DNA from: Aspergillus flavus | Lineage: Eukaryota > Ascomycota > Eurotiomycetes > Eurotiales > Aspergillaceae | Direction: 5' to 3' | Length of the DNA: 64,000 bases | NCBI RefSeq assembly: GCF_009017415.1 | Contig: NC_092405.1 | Location: 1,240,001 to 1,304,000, forward strand | Shown: piece after piece, positions 20,724-33,000 of the stretch | Layout: each line of letters starts with the position of its first letter | Numbering within the stretch: the first letter of the stretch is position 1 | Made by a program: the position numbers and the translations under genes | Notes under the pieces: generated by a model | Seen by the model: the letters and a program-made list of their open reading frames with translations, nothing else | What the model was told of the DNA's origin: nothing | Database searches by the model: none

Positions 20724-23700
20724 TCATACATAAACGAAATTGTTCCGGCACAACGGACAAGTGCTCTGGTTACTGCTCTTGAACCACCGGAACAGACACA
20801 CCGAGTGGAATGTGTTCTTGCAGGTGGCGCATCGCTTGTTCGGAGTCTGCATGTCCGTCGAGATGACGGAGTAGCAGATCGCGCACTCACTCTGTCCCTT
20901 CAAAGCACCTTGGACGTTCTTCCGGAAGGCCAGCAGTCCGTCCACAATATTGCCGTTCGCAAACATGATCACTCCTTGGATGGTAAGAAGCCAGCTCTTC
21001 CATTTTCTCTCATCGACCAACACTCGACTCCGACCAACCACCAAAGCGGGTTGTAGTGGATAGGCCGGCGGAAGGGATATGGACAAGGCAACCGGGGGTG
21101 ACTCCTCATCTACTGGGATGCTAGCAATGATCTCAGAAGTCTTGGGCGAGATTTTCACGGTCAACGCCCGATCTTCATTCGGGTCTTGCGTTGAAATCCA
21201 TTCGGTAATCCCTTGCAGGGCGTCCGCAATGATCAGTGGTGAAATCTATACTCAGTTAGATGCATTCGCCTCAACACATAGTATTCTGTGCACTTACGTA
21301 TTTTTCAGTCCAGGCTTCCACCGGTCCTTTAGTGCGCTTCTTGGCGTCAATCCACCAGCTCTTAGTCATGTTTGCCAAGTACTTCAAGCACAAGAAGTAC
21401 AGATGCACGAGAAGCCATTGGATTTCCTTCTCCTGAGAATCCGACTGGTCTAACTCGAAAGAGCGAATATCGAACTTAGACGCGTCCACCATTTTTTGGT
21501 GAGACTGCTGGAGGAAGTCGAATGTGAATTCCAACAGTGGAATCAAAACATCATTCTCCTTGATGCTTGATACGTAGTTCTCTTGCACAGCAAAAGACTG
21601 TTTTTGTCGTTAGCCAGGTTATGATTACGATAAGCACCGGCGGATATACATACTGCGTTGACGAAATGATCGAAAATTATCTTCCAGCTTAAAAGATATG
21701 ATCGTATATCTGCCCAGACCTTGTCATCACCATATGATAAGGATATCGAATCCATGGTGGGCGCTTCGAGCAACAGAGACAGGAGCTCATCGGGTAATTT
21801 GACGGCTGTCTTGGACAATGCCACATCAAAAGAAACCTGTTCTTGAACACTTGGAATATACCGGTGTAGAACAGTATAGGCGGCGCGTTGCACAGCACGG
21901 CTCTGCGCAGTCAGGAGTGGGAAGATCCTGCTCACGTCTTCTAGGGTCTCAATTGATATACTGTTGATCAGTCGGCACAGAAGATCTACTGTGACATCAC
22001 GAGGCTGGTAGAAGGTAATGGAAGAGTCTGTTTCGTTAGCACAATATGTCCATTCATCAACAAGCATATACTGACCAAATTCCTTGATCGTTGCTGTCAA
22101 GTCATTGAACAACCCGGCCTTTCGATCTGACCAAGTGTCTTTCACATCGTCGTTACTATCTTCATTGCCTACAATGGATCTCAGGCAAGCAAAAAGTCTG
22201 AAGGATCCTAGTAGAACTGGCAGAGCTTCATCGCTGCCACTGGCTTCCCTCCAAGTTGTGCTGAGAGCGTCCATACAATCCTCCCAGTGCGAGCCATACA
22301 TCTCATGAATGCAAGGCAGGGCAAATGACAAGGTCTGAAATACCTCAGCTTTGACACTAAGGGAGATATTCTCCGACTGTAGACATTGTACGAGGTGCTT
22401 GACTAAAAAGACGACGCGCTGGGTCGGGATAGACTCAATCACTTCTTCTAATCCTACCACAAGAAGGTTGAGCAACGATAGCTTTCGGAGGCCTATACGC
22501 AACGTTAGAATGCACAAATAACGAAAGTATTTCTCTCACTGACCGTCTTTTCGCTCATCATGGGGTTTCAATCCTGTGGATTCTGCGACAAGTTCATTGC
22601 ACAGCCGTGTCCCTGCAGGGTTCGAGAGAATGGATTGTCGCAAGATAGCCACCCAAGAAGCCGAGCGGATAGCATTTGCTGTTCGCACATCCTTGCAAAG
22701 TTTGGCAACTTCTTCCGATGACTTGGAATTGGCCGAGTCCTGACCCTCCATAATCTTTACGAAAGCCTCGCCAACTCGATAGTCGGCGGGAGAGGTACCA
22801 GTTAAGCTTTCGAGTTTGCTTTCCCAAAATGCAGTGATTGAGGGTGCAACGGATTCTTCCAAGTGCGCCCATCTATTGATCAAACTGCGACCATCATTGA
22901 CGATTTCCATATAGTCTTCTCGTTGTTCGAGAAGCAGTACTCCAGTTATGCCATTGCAATTGTCGATGCTCAAATCATCGTCAATCAGCTGCACAGCCAG
23001 AGGCAAGTAAAAGAACAGAGTTTGAAGCTCTTCTACACCAAGCTGACTCGTGATATCTAAGGACGAAAGAGTTCTAATGGTGAAATAGGCGAGTCGAAGA
23101 GCAGAAGAACAATGGCTGGAGTCGCGTGGGACCGTCTCATAGTGCCTTCTAGACTCGTCCGAGATATGGCGGTCGATGATATGAACTGTCCCTTTAAGCG
23201 GACTTGTAATAGCGGTTGATAGCCGGGGAGGGAGCGCAAGGAAGGGCTCGAGCGCATCTTCCCAATTTTGACGAGAAGGCAGGATGTCCTTTACCACTTT
23301 TTTGAGGTCCTCGGGCTTGGTATTATGCAGAAATTCTTCCGCAACATTCAATAGAGATCCAATCCTGTTTATATTAGCCAATCCATTTTTTCCTTTTGTA
23401 GGCAAGGCACTCACGAGAGAGATTCCTCGTTTACGTTGTTGAAATTGTGCTGAAGGATTTCAAAAGTTGACCTAGCACTAGTTTCGCTGACTGCTGATTC
23501 CTTCACTTTTCTGGTTAATGACTCCGCGAGACCGGCCACTTCTTCTGATGGAGACTCAGCGAGGAAAAGCAACTTTCCCGTTAATTTCGAGCCATGGGGT
23601 CCAGTTTGGAATTCTCTTAATGCAGTTGGAACTGTAGTTGCGATTTGAGAAACGCCATGTAGGGTATCAAACATTTTGCTTTCATCTGATAATGCATCAA

Positions 23701-25956
23701 TGATTGACAAGAATATCGACTCTGTGAGTTCGCCATGAGATGTTTGGTTCTGGAGCACCGCAATAACAATCGACCAGTGTAGAGAGCTACCTCTACAAGC
23801 CCTGTCTAAAGCACGCGCGATCAGAGAGCCAAGGCCACTCCTTTCATCTACTTCCTTGAAATCGAGCGTAGAGAGGAGTTTCTGAACAGCATGAGCATTT
23901 GACGACTCGGGCTCAGACTGTGCGACTCTTTCAACAACTTTCTCGAAACTTGGGCCAAATCCATCCCATGAACGACAAGACAAGATGATAGAGATTAAAC
24001 GATCGGCGGATGGCGAAAACAGAAGTTCTGGTGCATCGTCTTGGACAAACCTCAATAACTCCTGGGATTGTTGTGCAATCTGTGCGACTTTCTGAACCAT
24101 TCCTTCAACAACTGCAGCTGCTCCATATGGCTTGCCGTTTCGGGTTTGCAGGACCTCCAAGCAGTTTCCAAGCAGCCCCAGGTTTGTGTCCTTGAAGGCT
24201 TGCAACAGTTTGGATTCGCGATCTGTATCGGCTACACGTGAAAGCACCGAAGCCTCCAAACCAAGAAGTCGTTCGGCCTGAGCACCTACTGCGTCTTGTG
24301 ACGACCTGAAGTCCTTTGACTGCTCTGGAGATGAAAGCTTTACAGCTTCAAGCAGGTTGTCCGACAGCTCGGTCCACAACTTATGCAACTCTCCGTCGTA
24401 GTTATGCGTGGCTAAAATATCAAGATAGTCAGCGCAGAGAGCTTCGGCAGACTGAGCAGGAAGTTCCCATTCAGAACGGTCTTGCTCAGGCTTGACATAT
24501 TGCATTATAAGTGGAGATAGTCGTTCGTGTAGAAAAGATTCTCGGTCATTTTGAGGAAGCTTATTTGCGAGCCACATTCCAGTGTCAATATAGGCTTTCC
24601 AACCAACCGCGCGGTTTTGCCGAGGTTCATCCCTGGAGTTCAGTCCGTTTTGGAAGGATTTAGTCAGTTTTGTAGCGCTTGACAATTCAACACTGTCTTC
24701 ATTTGTGGATTTCACATCAACCTTCACGAGAGTCTGCGATGGGATGACCTGCAGTAACTCGTATAGGTTTTGCCAGAAGGAGGCTAGTCCACCCTCCGAA
24801 CCTTTCTCGATATACTGAATGAGTCTTTTAGAGGAAGAAGACTTGCCCGTGTAGTCGTCCGTCCATAACTGAGGCCTTGCAGCCGTCACTTGCAGCAGTA
24901 ATTCGGATAGGTCCGAGGAAGATCCTAATTGAGATACGTGCAAGGATTTGCCGATGATAGCGGCACTGATGAGCTTCCAGTCAAGCTGCTCTGGGTCTTT
25001 AGAGACAGCGGATCGAAGGAGGACATAGACTGATCTGCGAACAAAAGGATCATCATGATAACATAAGGACCATAGCGATTTACTACCCAGAAGGTTTTCA
25101 ACCGTGGCTATATCCTTCTCAAGAACTTCGCGTGTCGAACTTCCTGCATTGACGCCCAGTTAGAACACTTACAGGGGACTATAGGGTATGTAGAAGCGCA
25201 CCTATAATTCGATTAAATAGTAAAACCGCAGTTCCTACAACGCGAGCATACTTTGCTTCTGCATCATCAGACTTGACAGTCCTCTCATCGCTAAGAGTCT
25301 GTGGAGTCTGCTGGAGGATGACATCATCTACAAAATCAAGAATAGAACTCTGATAGATCTTCCACACGCTGTTTCTCTTTTCTTCAGTCGAGAAAACCCG
25401 TGTGAAGGACTCAAATGCGGACCGATGGACCATTCGGTCATTGTCATAGAGTCCGGCAAGCCATGCTCCAATTACTTTCGGTAAGAAACGGGCAATCCGC
25501 TTCCCCACTAAAGAAGCAATAGATCCTTGTGTGGAATGGGCCGTTTGCCTCACTCTACGAGACAGGTCAATTGATGCTCTGGGGTAAATTTTAACCTGTC
25601 AAGGAACAAAATCTAATCAACATATTACCCCAACCCGCATGACGTAGGTGCAGACATACCCAGGCTTCCAGGAAACCATCATCGAGGGTCCCATTGCGAC
25701 TTTCTACAGTAGAAACATGATCCCTCAAATCATCCAATGCTTTTGTTCTCGTTACTTCATCTTTCTTCAGGAAGTTCTTGAAAGCAATTGCCAATTGTGC
25801 TTCATATATTTGCGAAAGGTCCGGCGGTTCAGCCACATAAGTAAGAGACGACGGTTCCCTCCCAAGACCAGAGAAAGAGCTGGAGAATCCACCAAAGGAA
25901 CCAAATGTGCTAGCAGCGCGGCTGCTTGATGCCTGAGACTTGAACTTTTTACTCAT
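20724..25956 (-). CDS. ltn1: E3 ubiquitin-protein ligase listerin (Ltn1)
   Basis: Ltn1 marks nascent chains stalled on 60S subunits for degradation in the ribosome-associated quality control complex. Seven exons join in frame: 25956-25660, 25595-25202, 25143-23415, 23364-22544, 22492-21654, 21597-21298 and 21245-20724, giving 1633 residues, close to the yeast 1562. The N-terminus is a Ser-rich leader followed by LTYVAEPPDLSQIY and YEAQLAIAFKNFLKKDEVTR, the conserved listerin N-terminal block. The middle is helical HEAT-like repeat sequence. The last 53 residues form the C4HC3 RING: CAIC, CATC, H and C in NTFHSVC, then CPLC, with WF before the final pair. The gene is divergent from rad3 with 378 bp between start codons. 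Confidence 0.95.
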
Positions 25957-26334
25957 AGTAAATGTGGGGTAAGTGGGATGTGAATCTGATCAAAGGAGTG
26001 AACAAAAAGGAAAAAGGGAGAAGGACAAATATGGAAGAAAGGGAAGGATAAGAGTGCAGGTCCCGGGGCACTCGAATACAAAGAATCAACAACTTCCCAG
26101 CCCGAATTATTGCTATTACTGTGAGAGTTTGTCTCAATATCAATTACTTCAAAGCGGGTTTGATAATCGGCGTCCATATCGGGACAGGTCACGTGGGGCG
26201 GTGTCATCATGTCCCGATAAGGAAAAGTTCGTCACGAAGTCTGGCCGCGGCCTTAACTCCGTCTTAAGTTGTAAGCTTGTCCGAGAGCTTCCTTCTGTGT
26301 AGCCCAACTTGGAGCACGTCGCTCGGTCGTCATA
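25957..26334. promoter_or_regulatory. Divergent LTN1/RAD3 promoter with palindromic element
   Basis: The 378 bp between the two ATGs contain a perfect 10-bp inverted repeat, TATCGGGACA at 26177-26186 and TGTCCCGATA at 26210-26219. The 23-bp spacer carries CACGTG (26190-26195), a bHLH/E-box-type core. The position midway between the genes suggests a shared control site; this is inference. Confidence 0.5.
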
Positions 26335-28831
26335 ATGAAATTTTTCATTGAGTAAGTACGCCATTTTGAAGCTCTTTTCAGTCAGATTTAACCTTCCAAC
26401 TTTTATCGATAGTGACCTTCCTGTTCTTTTCCCGTATCCTCGTATATACCCCGAACAATATGCCTACATGTGCGACCTCAAGAAGACCCTCGATGCCGGG
26501 GGTCACTGTGTCCTGGAAATGCCCTCGGGCACCGGGAAAACAGTCTCTTTGTTATCCTTGATTGTCGCCTATCAGATGCATTATCCGGAGCATAGAAAGC
26601 TTATCTACTGCTCTCGAACCATGTCGGAAATCGAAAAGGCTTTGGCAGAGTTAAAGGCGCTAATGAAATTTCGCACTCAACAACTCGGGTACACTGAGGA
26701 CTTCCGTGCTCTGGGGCTTACTAGTCGAAAGAACTTATGCCTGCATCCGTCTGTCAAAAGGGAGAAAAGTGGCACGATCGTTGATGCCAGGTGCAGGAGC
26801 CTAACTGCCGGCTTTGTCAAAGAGAAAAAAGAGAGAGGCGAAGACGTTGAGCTCTGTGTCTACCACGAGGTATGCAAATGCTGACCGATAATCAATGAGT
26901 TGATTTGTGACTTGGTATAGAATCTTGACCTTCTCGAACCGCACAACCTTGTACCTCCAGGCGTTTTCACCCTCGACGGACTACTCAAATACGGCGAAGA
27001 CCACAAACAATGTCCCTATTTCTCAGCAAGGCGGATGATGCCATTTTGCAACGTCATAATATACTCCTATCACTATCTTCTGGATCCCAAAATTGCAGAG
27101 CGAGTATCGCGGGAATTCTCGAAAGACTGTATAGTGGTTTTCGACGAGGCACATAACATCGATAACGTCTGCATTGAATCACTTAGTATCGATATAACGG
27201 AGGACTCGCTACGGAAAGCCACCAGGGGAGCAAATAACTTGGAACGGAAGATCAATGAGATGAAAAGTTCGGATGCGGAGAAACTACAGAGTGAATATTC
27301 CAAGCTCGTTGAGGGTCTTCGTGAAGCAGAGCAAGCCAGGGAAGAGGATCAGTTTATTTCAAATCCTGTGCTCCCTGACGATCTGCTCAAGGAAGCCGTA
27401 CCGGGAAATATACGCCGAGCGGAGCATTTTATCTCCTTTCTCAAGAGATTTATCGAATACCTTAAGACTCGAATGAAAGTCACTCATACCATCTCCGAGA
27501 CCCCTCCCTCATTCTTAACTCATGTTAAAGACTTGACCTATATCGAGCGAAAACCTTTAAGATTCTGCGCCGAACGGCTAACGTCACTTGTGCGGACGCT
27601 AGAACTTATCAACATAGAAGACTATCAACCGCTGCAGGAAGTGGCAACATTTGCGACTTTAGTCTCAACGTATGACAAAGGGTTTCTCCTAATTCTGGAA
27701 CCTTTTGAATCGGAGGCAGCGACAGTTCCAAACCCTGTGTTGCATTTTACTTGCTTGGACGCCGCTATTGCTATCAAGCCTGTCTTCGAACGATTCAGCT
27801 CCGTCATTATCACTTCTGGAACTCTATCACCTCTTGAAATGTATCCCAAGATGCTCGGATTCACAACTGTCATGCAGGAATCATACAGCATGACACTCGC
27901 ACGGCGTTCTTTCTTACCCATGGTCGTTACTCGTGGCTCAGATCAAGCACAAATTTCCTCCTCATTCCAGATACGTAATGATCCGGGTGTGGTGCGTAAT
28001 TACGGGAACATCGTCCTAGAGTTCTCGCGAATTACACCGGATGGTATCGTCGTCTTCTTTCCTTCATATTTGTACATGGAGTCCATTATCAGTATGTGGC
28101 AGGGCATGGGCATCTTGGATTCTATATGGAACTATAAGTTGATCCTTGTCGAGACACCGGATGCGCAGGAGTCTTCATTAGCGCTAGAGACATATCGAAC
28201 AGCTTGCTGCAATGGAAGGGGAGCCATCTTAATGTGCGTCGCCCGAGGAAAGGTCTCCGAAGGTATCGATTTTGACCATCACTACGGTCGTGCCGTGATA
28301 TGCATTGGTGTGCCGTTCCAATACACCGAATCGAGAATATTAAAGGCACGCCTTGAATTTCTTCGAGAAAATTACCGCATTCGAGAGAACGACTTCTTAT
28401 CTTTCGATGCGATGAGACATGCTGCGCAGTGTCTCGGTCGGGTCCTTCGTGGCAAGGATGACTATGGAGTCATGGTTCTCGCTGATAAGCGATTCCAGAA
28501 GAAACGGACCCAACTTCCCAAGTGGATCAGTCAGGCCATGCTTGAAAGTGAAACTAACCTTAGTACTGATATGGCCGTGGCCACGGCGAAGAACTTCCTA
28601 CGCGGCATGGCTCAGCCTTTTAAGGCCAAAGATCAGGACGGTATCTCGACATGGAGCTTGGCAGATTTAGAACGACATCGAGAGAAGCAGATGTTGGAGG
28701 AAGAGAGAGCACGACGACAAGCACTGGCTAATGGACATGGCGCAAACGGTGTTGCCAATGGTGCTGCCGCCGCTGCAGATGAATTCGATGACGACATTGA
28801 CGACGACCTCATGATGTTGGATGCACAGTGA
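26335..28831 (+). CDS. rad3: TFIIH DNA helicase Rad3/XPD
   Basis: This is the 5'-3' superfamily 2 helicase of TFIIH, required for nucleotide excision repair and for transcription initiation. Exons 26335-26351 (17 bases), 26413-26869 and 26921-28831 give 794 residues (yeast Rad3 has 778). The tiny first exon supplies MKFFI plus two bases. Walker A is PSGTGKT ending at residue 49, and the motif II DEAH is at 233-236. The four iron-sulphur ligands are Cys115, Cys133, Cys154 and Cys189. Motifs V and VI appear as GKVSEGIDF and QCLGRVLRGKDDYG. The C-terminus ends in an acidic tail (DEFDDDIDDDLMML). The cds overlaps no neighbour; it diverges from ltn1. Confidence 0.97.
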
Positions 28832-30065
28832 AAGCCAAGCTAGGCAGTACTTTTTCTTTCCATATTTTGGGCTTTGTCATCCACGCCAGTACACCGGAAT
28901 GTTTGTTAGCTAAATATGGTTTTCCGATCTCTCGGTCTTTCTAAGACCGCACAAACATCCTGCATCATTCAATACCCGATACGCACGATGCATGGTTTGT
29001 GACGGTGGACTTGAGATTGATAATAGATATTGTAGTATATTACGTGCTATCATCCATGACAGAACAGGATATACACAATCCGGCTGGATTTGCAGGGTGG
29101 ACAGTTTCTATTTCTCGCCGCTCTTAGTGCCATCTCCAGTGCTTACTCCAGTTCACTTGGACAAGAGGCAAGCTCCTTTCCCACTTAGGTAGGGTCAAGC
29201 AAACAAAAAAGGACGACATGAGCTTGACCCCTATTTAAATGACCTAAAGGTCAATAGTTCACGTGGCCCTTAGTACCCTATATTTAGAAAGCTTAATGAC
29301 AACTTTAGAACAAGGTTCTACAGTATTTATAGAATAAGTACTTGCTTAGAATGTTGCGTCTTATACATAATGCTTCGATGGGAGATCAGAAATCATCGTA
29401 TGCAAGCCTCTCGAGACATTGAATATTCCAAGTCCCGTATTCCTATAGCGGTTGTTTCGAGTTTGAGCAATATTCGGTGCCAATTTGTAAGCCCTACCTA
29501 AGCCTAAGTGAGAAAAAGAGACTGGTATCGCTTTTTGTCCTTGAACCAGAGCACTGGAGAGGGATCCTAGAGGCTGTGGGGAATAAAACTGTCTATCCGA
29601 AAAGCCAGCCGGACTGTAAGTCCTGTTCCCTCGTGTAAGATAGAGGGACCAGGACCACCCTAACAAGTAAAGGACTGAAGACTTCCTATTCCGCTGGCTG
29701 GTTAGTGTAATAACAGATGTATATAGATTATACACCCTTTTCAATTTCCATAGCAAAGAATACTTATGATATTTACGAAAAAGAACTTGAGCGTTCCTCC
29801 CGAGCTACCTAAATAACTGCAAGAATTCTATGGACCGTATTCAGGTGGAACGTTATCTGAAAAGAAAAAGCCTTCTCTATTCAATAATTTCATCATGAAT
29901 GGTTGCTCTAGAAGAAAATGAAAGACTTTTCTTGATTTCGCTGAGAGAAACTCCAGAAGTCATAGAACACATCAACAAGGAAAATGCATAATAGATACAC
30001 GTTTGAGCTCACTCATATACAATAAACGACAATATAAGATGTCATGCATCACACATACCCACCCA
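28832..30065. other. Convergent intergenic between RAD3 and RPA190
   Basis: No gene is supported; a 131-codon minus frame at 29361-29756 is unconvincing. The interval holds two inverted-repeat signals: GGGTCAAGC at 29192-29200 with GCTTGACCC at 29222-29230, and an 11-base CTTAGGTAGGG at 29184-29194 with its complement at 29492-29502. Confidence 0.5.
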
Positions 30066-33000
30066 TTATGCCACTGGGGCAAGGACATCAAAAGCACCAG
30101 TACCGACTGTTCCAACACGGCCAACAACAATTCTGCTACTCGGGGACTTGAGATTGTCATAGTCTCTCTCCTGGACAGCGTCCCGGAGGAATCCAACGGT
30201 CGTTTCGAAACTCATCTTCGCAAGAGGAGAGGAGGCATCCTTGACAAGACCGTTGCGGTTGAAGGGACGGAAGCCACCAGACTGGGTCATCACATCACCA
30301 ATCAGGTTCAGATGACGGTTGTCCACGGAGATACTGTGACCCTCGAAAACTTCCGTCATTTCACGAACGATAGACGCGCGAGCAGCCTCGACACCATACA
30401 GGTTAAGCATATGGTGAATCGAATTCGTGTAGAGGGAATGAGGCTGGATAATGTCTTGGTAGTCTCGCATGGCGAGAAGGTTGACACCGTCTGTGATGAC
30501 GTGGGCAGGTTCGCCCTTGATAGGGTCTGCCTCCACGTATGTACAGTTGCCAAGACCAGGAATAGACTGGATGACAGCAGTGCGAGCGGCCGCCTCAACC
30601 AGAGGTAGGACGAGAAGCTTGGGAGTAGAGATGTCGTACTGCAGTTGAATAGTGCACGAAGAACCCTGGCTCGGGTTGAACTTGAATTGGGTAATCTCGC
30701 CGAATTTACCCTTGATATCCTCCTCGCGCAACTTGGTGTCTTTCGCTTCATTATCCGACTCGTCATCAGAGGCATCATCCATCTCGACATCCTTCGTTTG
30801 CTTTTCGCCACTATCCTCAATATCGTCATCGTCATCGGCATCTTGTTCCTGGACCATTTTCTCCTCTTCACCCTCAGGGCCTTCGTAGGATACTTGGTTT
30901 GACCGATTCTTAGAACCACTGGCGCGTTTCGCGTCATCCTGATCCTCCTCGTCATCGTCGTCTGCGGGTGCATCGTCGTCGTCTGCGCCCCGAGGAGCTT
31001 CTTGGACGGTACCAACAGAGACACCAATCTCCGGCTGGGCGGTTGAGTAGCTCGACAGTTTCTTTTCATCCTCTCGTCTCTTTAGTTCGGCTCTGGTAAG
31101 CTTCACAAGCTTGGGGATGAACTTGTTCTGCAAAGCAATCTGTACATCCTTTGTCTTGATTGCATACTCTGCAGTGTATTCCTCGGGGGGGAAGAATGAG
31201 ATTTCGATATCATACACCTTAGCCTTTGTGCTGCCAGAAGTGATTCTCTCCCTGATTTCAACCTTATCGACAACCTCTGCAATGCTGAGCTTGCTGATAG
31301 CCTTGGCGAACCTTTCAGAGTGCTCTTTGGACAGTTCCTCGTTCAAAATCAATGTCATCGTGGGAGTCATGATGTGAGCACTAGCCGTCATCACGATTTC
31401 ACGCAAACGGGGAATACCCAACGTCACGTTCTTCGCAGAGTGACCAGCCAAGTGGAAAGTGTTCAGGGTCATCTGAGTTGATGGTTCACCGATAGACTGA
31501 CCAGCCACGATACCAACGGCTTCGCCAGGATCAACCACTGATTTCAAGTACTTCATGTTCATCATGTTACCGAATGATTTCTTGCTGAGGATACCTTCAA
31601 TGCTCTTCTTCTTATCCTTCAGAAGCTTGTCCGGATTGCCGTCCTCGTACTGTAAATTATTAGTATATATTGGACAGAAAAAGAGACTTTTGTTCGTGTA
31701 AGCATAAGCTCCTTCTTACCTTCTTAACAGCTTGAGCAAACAGCTCGGATGTACTACCCAGGTTACCTCCGGGGTGGTAAATGGATAACACAGGATCCAT
31801 AGCATCCACCTTTCCGGTCTTGCGCACCTTCCTCATAGCATCCTTATGCCATTCACCTACCTCCTCGTTCTCCAGGGTGTGGAAATCGCTCGAATTGACT
31901 TGGGAGATGATGGACTTATAGTTAGAGGCCAAGAAGTCGAAATCTTTAAGATGGACCTGTTTCGTAATATCCAGACCGTCCTCTCCGTACAGGAATTGAA
32001 CAATGGAACCGTCGCTGGCTTCACGGACGGAAGTGTCATACTCAGCCCTTAAGCCTTCCATACCCTTGATCAAACAACGTTGCAAATAACCGGATCGAGA
32101 AGTCTTAACGGCAGTATCAATAAGACCTTCACGACCAGCCATGGCGTGGAAGTAATATTCTTGAGGCTTGATACCTGTCAAGAAACGGCCACAAACATAA
32201 CCGCCAGCCATAGGGTTCGTATCGAAGGCTCTGAAAGACGGTAACGTCTTACCGCTGATCATTACAGGTACACGACGACCCTCCAAAACCTGCTGACCCA
32301 GGTTACAAGAAATCAGGTTAGCGTTGACACTTGAACCCTTGGCTCCGGAAATTGTCATCGATTGCATTTGGTTCCACGGGAAAGGCTTGACTAAGCCTCC
32401 TGGAAGACAGGCCTTGGTGATCTCGGTGGACAGATTAGCTGTGCGAGCGTTGGAGACGCTATCAAGACCACTCTGTTTCTCATCATCACGGAGAACATCT
32501 TCCAAACGACGTCGCAATTCAGTGTCCTCATCAGCAACCTTCGTTTGGTCGAGAGTTACATACTTCAGCGCAACCTCACGACCAATTTCAGAGGCCTTGC
32601 TAAGTTTTTCTTTGCGAACACGGTCACCCTCCTTGGTTAAGCGAAGATCATCGATACCGCAGGTAAATGCGCGCATGTTCAAGAATCTCGTCAGAAGCCT
32701 GCCCAGAATACCGATGAGCCTTCCAGCAATGGTATGTCCATAAATTTCATGAATAGAATCGATGAGACCACCGGCCGTAGGACCGATCTGCTTCTTGTCG
32801 AGAATACCACAGAGCAACTCTCCATCCTTGAAGAGAACCGTTCCTTCTTCGTTACCTTCGCCCCATCTATCTCCAGGTGTCGAGGACTTGCTCTTCATGT
32901 TGAGACCGGCTCTGTTTGGAGGCATGATGTTCTTGAGGATAGTTGTAATGATTTGCTTTCCAGTCCAGAGGCGCTTTGGCTTGATCATTGTCGGGGCAAC

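Noticed and set aside
20537..20890. 117-codon minus-strand frame with Cys-rich character
   Set aside because: It overlaps the LTN1 RING exon out of frame; a shadow.
29361..29756. 131-codon minus-strand frame
   Set aside because: No motif or protein-like composition, and it lies between two convergent gene ends; likely chance.
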